Source: Gossypium raimondii
Taxonomy: Eukaryota > Streptophyta > Magnoliopsida > Malvales > Malvaceae
Direction of reading: 5' to 3'
NCBI RefSeq assembly: GCF_025698545.1
Contig: NC_068577.1
Span: forward strand, 2,823,501 to 2,887,500
Length of the DNA: 64,000 nt
The position numbers and the translations under genes are program-made. The notes beneath the pieces were generated by a model. That model saw only the letters and a program-made list of their open reading frames with translations. It was not told the DNA's origin and ran no database searches. Shown piece after piece: positions 47,197-64,000 of this stretch; position 1 is the stretch's first letter, and the number at the start of each line of letters is the position of its first letter.

Positions 47197-49340
47197 TTAA
47201 CAAGGAGGAAGGTCCTTTGGAGGAGGCAAAATGGACTGATCGGGTCCCTTTCCATTCTCTACCACAAATGCAGTCTTCAAACCCCACCCTGTATGCAGCT
47301 CCAAATGACAGTGCATGAACCAAACTCCTGAAGAATGGAAAACGAATGATTTAGAACTACTAATTTCCAATATTTGAGTGTCACCAATGTTACATTTTTA
47401 GTTTGTGGTGAACCTTACCTGGATTATCTGCCCGGAACCTTATGGCGGTCCAACCGCCTGTCGGTACTCCAACCGTATTCCTTTCTGGAGGATCAACCAA
47501 GTTAAACTTAGCAGGATCTTTTGCGGGATCAAAGTTCCCGATTCCGGTCCCAACAACGAAGAAATTGTAACCATGAAGGTGGAATGGATGGGATTCAACA
47601 GTTAGAAGATTGGTATCCTGCAGTACTAACTCTACTGTTGAGTTGAATGCAATCTTGCTCAGCCTGGTACCCAAAGTGGTACCAAGATTTGCAGTCAATG
47701 GTGCGCCGGTGTAGTTGAACGGTTGAGGAGGGCGGTCGGGGAAATCCGCAGTATATACTCCCTTGATGTTGAGATAATGAGCTTGCAGAAGCCCAATATG
47801 TGGCATAACAAAGGTAATGTTGTTCAAGGATGCAGTGAGTCGTGTTCCGTTCAAGCAGGTTGGACATGGGTTAATTCCTAACCCGATAGTGTAGAAAAGA
47901 CGCCTGTCAACTTTAAGAGGCACATTTGCAGGGTATAATGGAGAGTCCAGGCTCCTAAGTTTGGCATTGTAGCTCAATGCAAAGGCAGTGTCATTGGGTA
48001 ATGGCAGCTTAGGAAGGATTGGGAGGACGGTGTTGGGAATGCCTTTGTATTGAAGTATAGCCGTTGCGGTTTTATTGTCTACCGTCAATGGTGCATCCAT
48101 AAAAGGCCTAGCAGCCATGAAATATCTACCAGGTGCTTGGTTAGCTTGAACAAGGACATTTGTGGTCTGCCCTGGTGCAATTATAATTGCTTGTGTGGTA
48201 AATGGTTTGGTATAAACTGCATCTATCTCGACCACTGTCATATTATGGCCTGCGACTGCAAAGAAAAGTTCGTCGTTGAGTGCAGCATTGATGATTCTCA
48301 AGAGATATGTCTTTCCTTGTTCAACCTCCATTGCAAATGTATCTGCACCAGAAAAAGGAAAGTAAAATAAGAAAGAATGCAGGGCCTGCCCTGAATCCCC
48401 TATTTACTCGCTAAGCTTACGTTTCTCGGAACATGGGAACAATGGCCCTGGCTTTCCATTAATGGTGTGAGCATCGGATGTAGTTGGTGGCAACCCCAAC
48501 TTGTTCCCTTGTTTCACAACTTCTTCGACATTGTTATTCCACCATTCACCTGCGTTTCGATTAACAAGAATTACATGAATTGTGTAACTAAAATGGAGCT
48601 CAACTCACCATTATGGATCAAATCATCCCAGGATCAAATCATCCCACCTAAAACTATGTTAGTTTCTCTGTAAGGCTGAGGAAAAGGGAAAGGGGTCCCT
48701 TGCTTTGGCATGATCACAATTGCACCATAAACAGTGGCTCTTAGCCAAAAGATATGTGCATGCCACCATAGTGTCCCTTTTTGACCTGTTACATTAAAGT
48801 CATACGTGTAACTATGCCCGTTCTGTATAGGGCATTGTGTTATATAAGCTGGTCCATCTGCCCATCCATTGCGAAACTGTTTAAGCCCATGCCTGCCAAT
48901 GCCAATAAACAAAACCCAGCATTAGTAGACAACGATTTTGGAAAAAGAAATATGACAAAATGATGCATTGCTTACCAATGAATTGACATGTTATATTGTG
49001 CATAGTTCGTGACATTAATGACAACTCTATCGCCGTCTCTAGCGTATATGGTTGGCCCTGGAAACATCCCATTCACTGTAACGATAGGTTTAGCATGGCA
49101 TAACCTGCTAACGTTTTTCACTTGAACCTGAAACAACATTTCAACAATCATATTCTAAAAGAAAGAAATGCAGCTAAAAAGTGAATATATACAAACAATA
49201 TTGCCACTGATTTAACTAAATATGCCTACATCGAACTGGTATCTTTTCACTGCTGCATCTGCAGGAAGCGAAACCAAGGCAACCAGATAAAGCAAGAAAA
49301 GCAATATTGGCCCTGAGCTCAAAATTTTGCCCATTGCCAT
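47197..49340 (-). CDS. Laccase, copy 2 (secreted multicopper oxidase)
   Basis: Minus-strand exons: 49230-49340, 48976-49127, 48648-48892, 48421-48549, 47419-48342, 47197-47327. Exon lengths are identical to copy 1 (563 aa). Same signal peptide and all four copper motifs, so an apoplastic phenol oxidase is expected. Differences from copy 1 that I can see are few: L94F, R126K and A>V (GAIVIM) in exon 3; in exon 5 L>I (AIIIAPG), I>V (NTVLP), N>D (RSLDSP), F>L (HYLN), A>G and S>L (ANLGTTLG), and Gly at 477 (VVGTG) instead of Arg. It therefore keeps the family consensus better than copy 1. Intron 3 has a 16-base tandem duplication next to its donor. The miR397 site is unchanged. Confidence 0.95.
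48273..48293 (-). promoter_or_regulatory. Predicted miR397 target site in laccase copy 2
   Basis: Same 21-base site as in copy 1, over the INAALND codons; the same single mismatch and G:U pair against miR397. Confidence 0.75.
48615..48646. repeat. 16-bp tandem duplication at laccase copy 2 intron 3 donor
   Basis: GGATCAAATCATCCCA occurs twice in a row; copy 1 has it once. The exon boundary and GT donor remain. Confidence 0.9.
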
Positions 49341-50106
49341 TTTCCGAGCTTTAATTCTTAAACTTGTGGTGAGTTATGGTTTAATGTGGGGGTTTTTATA
49401 GAGCTTGGGAATTAAAGGTTAAGCTATATATGCTGTCATCAGTTTGTTAAAGGTGGTACATGAAGGCTTGTAAGCAAAATATGAGAGGGACTTGAATGGA
49501 AGATGGTAAGACTAAAACGAGATGTAATTGAATAAAATAGTTCGAAATATAAACATGAGAGCTACTTAAAACCAAACATTCTACGCCTGCATGCCTTCAG
49601 CTGGTCAGCTTTTTCGTTAAGGAAAAGTGTCGAAGATTTGCTTCACATTCCAGCCGCTGTGGGTTGTTCAATATATATGTATATTTTTTAAAGTAGATTA
49701 CACAACACCCATATCTCACCTGAAAAATATGGTGGAAGAACAAGCTTCCTATTTACTTGTTTCCATTGAATAAACATATATTGTAAGCGAATGTATCGTA
49801 GCCTATAATCGTTATCTTCTGTTCAATTTAAGCAACTCCATAGCGAAACCTTGGGCTTTGGCTTTAATTGGTATTTATGAGAAACAACAGTGAATTTAAG
49901 TTAGTCTCTTTTTTTTCCTTACTACTAATTGCACCATCGAAATACAACATCAATGGTTATTCCCCTTCTACAAGTCATATTTCTTTAGCAGTTGAATATG
50001 ATAGGGAAGTTCAAACATCTGTCAATTGGTATAAAAATTAGACACTTGAACTTTTAGGACTTTGGTTAGCAATACTTTTGAAAAGCATTTTATAGCAATA
50101 AACAAT

Positions 50107-50375
50107 ACTAAATAAGATGTGGATAAGTGAATGTGCACCAAACTAAAGTCATCAACCAACCATTGGTTATATTCATAAGTTTTCTTTATAACCAAAATAA
50201 AGCTGAAATAATCAAAAGTAGATTTAAAAAAAACAACAGATAAAAAAAAACCTGCAGCCGCAGATTCTATCACCAGTCAGCTCCTCCAGCTTCTATATCA
50301 ACTCTCCTTTTTGTTCAAAACAAATGTCAATTTTCACTACCTGGGATGAGGTAGAGAATTATTGCGCAAAGCTAT
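50107..50375. repeat. Direct repeat R2 (partner 46488-46760)
   Basis: Same ~270-base module as R1, lying just beyond the promoter side of laccase copy 2. Confidence 0.75.
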
Positions 50376-50590
50376 CTCACTATATCTAAGCTGCTGGATA
50401 ACTCGAGTCGAATTTTTTCTGCATGCTTGACTACTTCATCAAAGATCAGCTGGCCTTGGTCAAAATCAACCATCTTGACAACCTTTTTGATTAGCACTGC
50501 AGCTTTCTTATTCACTAGCCGATTCCTTGTGGTAATGCCAAACAATACTGCATAGACTGTGGTAAGGGATAAGGCTCGGATCCTGTCATG
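50376..50590 (-). pseudogene. Uncharacterised coding remnant (~70 codons)
   Basis: On the minus strand an open frame reads RIRALSLTTVYAVLFGITTR then NRLVNKKAAVLIKKVVKMVD and DFDQGQLIFDEVVKHAEKIR, ending LDIVR-stop near 50385. It has no start codon. Amphipathic, charge-balanced composition in one frame across ~210 bases suggests former coding sequence. It loosely resembles transposon-type C-terminal gag-like or putative plant transposon protein domains, but I do not recognise it firmly. Confidence 0.4.
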
Positions 50591-57513
<6,923 letters not shown>

Positions 57514-59911
57514 GAATAGACAAGCAAACAAGTAAAGCAAAGGCAAAGGTCAAAATGTGGCGAGAATTCCCAGGTGATGCAATTGAAAACCAAAACAGTT
57601 TTTTTTTAATGATATGTTTCGTTACGGTAGTGACAATCCATGCATTTTATAGAAAAAAAAAAACAGTTTTTAGCGAATAGTCAATAGCCTGTAAAAGTAA
57701 AATAGGAGTTACCCTTTTTTATTTAAAATATGAACAAAATAGTTCTTGATAAAAAGTAAAATAATCTTTCTGTTAAAAATTTTATCTATTTTTATTGTAC
57801 ATATAAGTCAATATGAAATACATGTAACATGTCACATCTTTTAAGTAAAATGAACAAAACACAATCTAATTCTTAATATAAGGTTCTCTATGATACTTTT
57901 ATAGTTTTTATGTTCGATGTCAATTTCTTTTCCTAAATTGTTACTAAACTCGTTATTTGGTGTTACTCTTTATAAAATGAAAATAACTGAATCCTCATGA
58001 ACAGGGGCAAAACCAGGGTAGCAGGGCCCGACCCTTAAAATGAAAAAATTTTCATTTAAGTCTTTTTAAATTTTTAAAATTTTAAATTAGTAGAGATAAA
58101 ATTACACTTTAACCTCCTAAAAATAATAAAAATTTAATTTAATCTTTTAAAAATTATAAAAAAAAATAGAAACTATTAAGATGTGAAATTATAATTTTAT
58201 TATTGTAAAAATTACAATTTAATTTTGACATTTGGTTTCGCCCCGCTACCTCATTCCAGATGCCCCAATTGAAAAGTCCTTTTTATCAACCTGTTCTTCC
58301 CCAGCAGCAAAAGGGCTGGGTAAATTCAGATAATGTGTCTGAAAATGCAGCATTAACATAAGCATGGATGGAATGTGCCAACTGAATTAAGTTTAGGGCT
58401 CTAATTCCTCGTCCATAGTGAGACGATGTTTCTTGGGATTCTTGTGCAACAGCGTAAAGACAAGATCTGGACTTTCATTTACATGTACTGAATCTGTGGG
58501 ATTTTTTTTTTTTTTTTGCTTTTTAATTCCTTGGAATTGCTTTATGTGAAAGGATAGAAAGGAAAGGGGGGGAACTTGCGCAGAAAAGAAAATGGACCCA
58601 AGGAAAAGGAAAAGGCAATATCATCTTTCACAATCAACACAAAACAAAGAGAATCAAAGAAATCTTGCCTGCGGATGAGGCCAGGTCCACCCCTTTCACC
58701 ATTACTTAATGGCTTGAAAATGACCCAAAGTTAAGGCCCTTGTGACTCCAAGAACAACAAGTAGTTGCAATAAAGGTGCAGGCAGGCAGGCAACCCCTTC
58801 AGTGGTCCCTGCTTGAGCCGCAACCTATTCTGGACTAGTAGTTTTTTTGGGGTATATGATTTTGAGCCATGGAGAAACCATTCTATGTAGCTAAATAAAA
58901 AAAGGGATGATTGCCCTTTGGTATCTCTGTGCCTGTGCGTGCATACAGCTTTTGCTTCTCATTTATATGTAGTCATATGCACTAATTATCTGTGTCTCAA
59001 TCACCATAGATGGTCCACTTGTAGGTTTCATGTCCTCTACTTCAAGTTGTCACTCAGGTTTAATCCCAACAAAGGAACAACTTGTGCCAGAGGATTCAAC
59101 CTATGCATTCCCTTCAGAACATTACAATATTTGTGGTGCTTATTGCATAGTCTAGTCTAGTTTGATTTGGCAATTAAACTAGTTTCCCTTTTAATGGTAG
59201 AAATGGGGCACTGAAAATGTGATCGTTGAACATGTCAACTCAAACTACACTGTTCTTTCCTTGCATTTATCTATATATCAGCCTCTTTTACCCTACCTGC
59301 TCTTGCCATTTATGGTCCCCTCCTACATCCCATCATACAAGTTGAAGAGAAAGCTTTGAAGTTAATTAGTATTGATCTTATTCATACTATTTGAGAGTAT
59401 ACATACAAATATTTTTATATATACCATATGTACCTAATTAAGCGAAAAAGAATCAGGATCAAAGGTATCTTGAATTATCTCAATCATCGATAAATCGTTG
59501 ACAAATATACTGATTCATATCTCCTTCAGATCACTTGCTTCAATGGAACCTGCATAGACCACATGAGGCTAATCAGAAAGCTTTACCTAAGGCACCACCA
59601 GTTTTGCTCTTTTTTTTTTCAAGTCATTGGGGGTTATTGCAGATGCAATAATCAAAGGAAATATAGTGCTATCATTGAATAAAATCTAAGGTTTCTGATA
59701 ATTGTTGGGCGGGTGAAAATGACAGAAAGCTTCCTTTAAAGTAACTTTCTTGAATTAAAGCATGTAATGGGACACTGTTCTTCCTTAGCAGTCATTAAAA
59801 AAACTCTGGGGTTCTCTTATGTCTCTATCAGCATTAGTTAAAACCCATTTTTCTACCTTGGAAAAATGATCAAAAAGCAAAAAAGACAACATTAACAAAG
59901 ACATATTAGCT
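57514..59911. other. Intergenic region between the GH1 pseudogene and the bHLH gene
   Basis: The region contains the short MITE at 58003-58252, a T-tract (58501-58517) and a CAGG tetranucleotide run (about 58781-58793). There are no gene features. The bHLH 3' UTR must lie at its right end. Confidence 0.5.
58003..58252. mobile_element. Short MITE, GGGGCAAAACCAG family
   Basis: The left end CAGGGGCAAAACCAGGGTAG and the right end GGTTTCGCCCCGCTACCTC are imperfect inverted repeats around an A/T-rich interior like that at 38179. Confidence 0.5.
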
Positions 59912-61558
59912 TTATGCACCTGCAAATGGTTGAGATGGAAAGGGTGGTGTTGATCTCCCCTGGTCAAATGCCACATTGTAAAGGTTTTGCAACTCAACAT
60001 CCCATGTTGCAGTGGGTTGAATTTGCTGCATTGCAGAGCATTGATGCATAGTGAGACAGGACGAGTCTAGAAATGATGCATCTGGGATCGATACAGGGGC
60101 GCTGATCGTTCTCCGGAGTGTCATATCGGGAGAGTTTATCCCCATTTCCACACCACAACAAGGAACCACTTGTTGAATTGGATTGAACTGAAGATAAGGA
60201 GGGTTAGCCATTTCAGGTGCCATCCCAAGCGTTGGAAAATTAGGGGTACAAGAGGAAAACACCTCTTTGGCATAAAGATTGTCAATGTTAAAGTCTAGCC
60301 TGGGATTTACAGTCGCTAGTTTCATAGACAGAAACTGCAAATTATGAGCATAAAAGGACCCAAATTAGCTGATAGTTCATTAATATTCATGAAAATACAC
60401 AAATCCATATGTTCTTTCTCCATTATTTTTTTACCTCTACTTGCCGTTGAAGAGATTGAACATAATTGATGATTTCATCAAGCATACCAGCTTTGCCCGT
60501 GATTTTGTTACATCCTGGTACTAAATCTTGCAGATACTTCATTCTTTCACTGATTTTCTCCCTTCTAACCTATATAAATCAACATAATTAAAACATTATT
60601 ATCTAATGAAAGAAACCTGATAAAATAAGAAAACAAATCGGTAATAATACCATCCATATTACCGAGTAACACGCCAACAACAAAAAAAAAACATGCAAAT
60701 TCATACTCACTCTCTCAGCTAAACTGTGGCTATCAGTGGCTTGACCACGACGTGCCCGGACGTGGATAAAATCGGGCTTTTGAACCTCAGAAACCTTTGA
60801 ATTCTCCTTAGAAGCATCACCAGAAGCTTCCTTCTTGTTGTTACTGCTTTTGTTGGTGTTTGGCCCTGTAATTTTCGACTCTTCTCCTTCATCTTCACAG
60901 GATTTGATCCTCTTGGACTCATTTTCTGCAACAACCTGTATATGTAATCAAAAAGTGAAAGAAATGGTGAAATACCCATAAATCTATATACCTTGGCATG
61001 GTGTATTGATGGTAATAATGATAATATAATAAATGAAGCAATAGGCAACACACATACCTTTGTGTTTTGCAACTTTTCAGCTTTCCTTTTCTTGAAGCTT
61101 TCTTTATCAACAGCTGAAGCCATCTTCTCAGAGTTAACCTTGACCTCCACCGCTTTGGTCGCCGCCACAGCTGGCGGGCAGCTAGAAGTCCTGGAAATGG
61201 CGTGATTCATGTCAAAACTAGGGCCATTACCGTATCCACATGGGCCAAACCCCATGGCAGCCATGTCAACCTTCCCCAACTCAGGCCAGGGACTCTCCAA
61301 ACCAGGGTCAGGCTTCACTTGCCGAGCCATAACCATGTCCGATAACACCGAGTCACCACTGGCACCGCCCATGAAACCACCCTGAAAGCCTTGTACGTGG
61401 TTGGTTTGGCTCGAAAACGCCCCACAACTTAACTCACTGAAATAGCTTTGCTGTTGTTGTTGCTGAAACTGTTCCTCTTGCCATTTCAAGCGATCCCTTT
61501 GCCTCTCGAGCACCGTCAAGTCCGAACATTGTAACATCTCCGGCAATGCTGTGTTCAT
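59912..61558 (-). CDS. bHLH transcription factor, CIB1/bHLH63-like
   Basis: Minus-strand exons: 61058-61558, 60711-60935, 60435-60569, 59912-60334; 427 aa. The bHLH (about residues 232-290) reads [20 protein letters not shown] then [20 protein letters not shown] and [20 protein letters not shown]. The H-E-R pattern in the basic region ([10 protein letters not shown]) predicts E-box/G-box binding. DNA-binding sequence, the preceding [20 protein letters not shown] and the following [18 protein letters not shown] closely follow the CIB1/bHLH62/63/79 subfamily, which acts in cryptochrome, brassinosteroid and growth control in the nucleus. The N-terminus has [15 protein letters not shown] and a short poly-Gln; a Lys-rich acidic linker precedes the bHLH. 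The last exon ends FPSQPFAGA-stop. A GCAG|GTGCAT donor-like site there means a further small exon cannot be excluded. Confidence 0.92.
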
Positions 61559-62394
61559 GTCTCAAGCCCTCAAAAATTAAAACTATCAAAAACAAAACAA
61601 AGCACAACTAAACAAACGAAACAACAAAAGCTTGTAGTAATATGAACAAGTTTAAGCAGGTTTGCTATATGACTTCACGCCTAACACGAGTTCATCGTGA
61701 GGGGGTTAGTACCATATACCATATACCATATATCACAAGCATATATGATCTTATAATTCCTTCTTTTATCCGAGGGAATTTTTGATACTTTGGGGAAGAA
61801 AGAAATTGAGGAAAAAGAGAGTTTTTAGGGGCAAAGAGGAGAGGGAGGTGGGGTATATATAAAGGGTAATAAAGGTGTTTAACAATGAAATTATTAGGTG
61901 ATGCAGGCCATGGCTGTTTGACCTATGATCCAACCTCAAACTTTCTATAAACATACAATTTGATCACATATTTATTCATAAAATTTTCTCCTTAAAATTT
62001 TCCATTAATGAATTATGTCACAAATTTATCAATAATAGATGGAGCTTACAAGAGTACATGGCCATATTTTGTATCATAATTTTAGGTTTAATTCTTTTTC
62101 GGTATTTATACTCTTTGAAACTTCTACTTTCATTTTAAAAAATTTATTTATTTGAACTGAAAATTAAAGTTTAATTGATAATATTATTAATAGAATCGAT
62201 TGTATTAACAATGAATTCATTAATTTTTTAAATTAAACAAGTAGAGAAACTAAATTATTAAAATAGATGAACATTTTTTCCTATAATTGTGATCCAAACT
62301 CAAGTTATATTTGAAGAAGATAAACACTCAATCAATAGAATACAACATAAGAATAGGAACTAAATTTTAAAAATTCAAAGATTACAGGTAATGA
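61559..62394. other. bHLH promoter and 5' leader
   Basis: A TATA-like TTTATATATA (minus strand, 61854-61864) lies about 300 bases upstream of the ATG, followed downstream by a GA/CT-rich leader. Further upstream the sequence is AT-rich with no gene. Confidence 0.5.
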
Positions 62395-62610
62395 GCAGTG
62401 ACTGAGCCAAGGGGGACGGAAGACCCTTGGCCCCCTAAAATAGAAAATTTTTCCTTTAGGCCATTTATATTTTATAAAATTTTAAATTAATAATAGTAAA
62501 ACTACACTTTGATCCCTAAAATAATAAAAATTTGATTATAAATATATAAACTATTAAAATGATAAAATTAGTAAAAATATACAATTTAATTACGGCAAAA
62601 AGATTCGACT
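62395..62610. mobile_element. Short MITE, GGGGCGAAGCTAG family (decayed)
   Basis: It starts GTGACTGAGCCAAGGGGGAC and contains CCTTGGCCCCCTAAAATAG and the usual TTTTATAAAATTTTAAATTAA interior; the right end is not clear. Confidence 0.45.
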
Positions 62611-64000
62611 CTGCAGTGAGGATAATTAAATCTATTTTATATAATATTTTAAGTTCTGCTATCAACTTTAAGAATGTATTAATCAGTAGCAATCCATTCT
62701 AATATTCCATGGAGAAATTTAATGGATAAGTAAACAATAATCATTTTCTTACCAATTGCATTATTAATCAGTACCAATTCATTTTTATCAAATTCTTTTT
62801 TGTTGGACTAAATTTTTGGAAAATAGTTTTATTTTGAAAAATAGATTAATTGTTTTTGAAATTTTAATTTTTTAATACTTAAATGATTTTCTGCAAAATA
62901 TTTTTCATTTAAGTATTAAAAAATATTTTAATTTTTCTTAAACTATTTTTAGGTTGTTTTCAGTAAATAAAATAAAATATAAATTATATTTGTTATAAAA
63001 TAAAATTATCCTTTAACAATTAAAATTTATTTTATAATAACTAATTATTTTATATAGACTTATTAATAATAAATACCTAATTAAAAATTAAATTTTAAAT
63101 TATATGTATGAGAGTGGATAGTCGCACATGAGAGCTGAAAGAGATAAATGGTGGCCCGGCCCATAAGCAGGTTTACTTATTATAAGGTCATTGGACAAAC
63201 ATTTATTAAGTAATTTTCGTAATGATATATAATAAGAGAGAACTCAATCACAATACTTAAGTAGAATAATTATTTGAGCCCTAATTTTATATGTCCAATT
63301 AGTCTCTCCACTAGCTTAAGATAATAAAAAATGAATTGCATGTAAAAACAATGAACATAAATTAATGGAAATGATGAAGTAAGAGAAATAGATCACATGT
63401 ATCACTATCTGCAGTGAATGTGTTTTCTCATTAAGTCTGAATTGACTAGAGAATTAATTTAAAGTTTTTCAATTATTATTTAATTAATTTTAATTAAATA
63501 ATTAAAGTTTGAAGATTATTTAAATATATTTCCCTGTAGGTTCTAATTATTTTAACGGAATTAGAATTAGATTAAGAAAATTATTTAATTTTAGAAATTA
63601 ATTTATTAAATAATATTTATTTTTTGAAATAGAAAATAGATATTAGATTGAAATAAATTATAAAGTGCTGAGTTAAAAGTTAAAAAAACACATATAATTA
63701 GACTCAATACATGATAAACTCAATTAGCTCTCATATGTACATGAGGGGCAGCAATCCTAGCAAAAAATACAAGGGTGTGCCACCCTCCTACTCGAGTTAG
63801 AATAGGATTGTATTTTCTATTTAAATAATATTATTCAGTTAGTACTTATTCATCCAGAACTCATGCACTTCTCCCTAAAAATAGAAAGCACAAAACAATT
63901 CATATATCGTCATTCTTTCAATAGTAGTGATAATTTATTTACATAGAATAAATTATATTTTCTAAGAATTATGAATTTTACCTCTTTATAGAAAGAATTT
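62611..64000. other. AT-rich sequence without recognised features
   Basis: No gene, tRNA or clear transposon end is seen in these 1.4 kb. Confidence 0.5.

Larger units (their letters stand above)
46935..50035. repeat. Laccase-bearing duplication, copy 2 (partner 24852-27950)
   Basis: This is the second copy of the ~3.1 kb unit, same orientation. The right limit is near 50035 (CAATTGGTATAAAAATT), the same base at which copy 1 stops. Confidence 0.9.

Noticed and set aside
47405-47605. Plus-strand frames opposite the laccases (also 25331-25531 and 48050-48370)
   Set aside because: They are antisense shadows of well-supported laccase exons.

Overview
This window is plant nuclear DNA, most likely from a cotton (Gossypium, Malvaceae). 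The host genes are multi-exon with AT-rich introns and long AT-rich intergenic stretches. The repeats include a long LTR that opens TGTAATACCCC and carries many degenerate CACACGG/CCGTGTG words, and a plant-mobile-domain (PMD, MAIN-like) transposon. All exon models were assembled by hand from splice signals and family knowledge; no alignment was run.

Layout, left to right: LTR of a minus-strand retroelement (1-1949), inserted into a Tourist-like MITE; intron-containing tRNA-Tyr (minus, 3882-3976); ribosomal protein eS25 (plus, 5444-6974); ADP-glucose pyrophosphorylase large subunit (plus, 12434-15966, 14 exons); a TIR-bounded element carrying a rhomboid-protease gene fragment (19367-22074); RER1 (plus, 22779-24100); laccase copy 1 (minus, 25123-27249); a MULE-like non-autonomous element (29220-30688); the purine-synthesis gene for PurK-PurE type phosphoribosylaminoimidazole carboxylase (plus, 31477-35491, 16 exons); a small secreted-peptide ORF with a CTNIP motif (35531-35836); a scrambled 38.6-44.2 kb block in which fragments of the purine gene's first exon alternate with PMD-transposon pieces; a 2.2 kb LTR (44166-46369) holding an intact MITE; laccase copy 2 (minus, 47197-49340); a glycoside hydrolase family 1 pseudogene (minus, 53549-57513); and a CIB1/bHLH63-like bHLH gene (minus, 59912-61558).

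The host genes belong to unrelated pathways: translation, starch synthesis, ER retrieval, purine synthesis, cell-wall phenolic oxidation, peptide signalling and light/hormone transcriptional control. There is no operon-like logic. What links parts of the window is duplication. The two laccases come from one recent ~3.1 kb duplication and both keep a near-perfect miR397 site. The purine gene has several broken first-exon copies in both orientations 7-12 kb downstream, linked to PMD-MULE ends. A second gene fragment (rhomboid) sits inside a different TIR element.

The most unusual points are the rhomboid-carrying element, the PMD/purine-gene mosaic, the CTNIP-like peptide ORF starting 39 bases after the purine gene's stop codon, and a GC-AG intron inside the PurE part of that gene.
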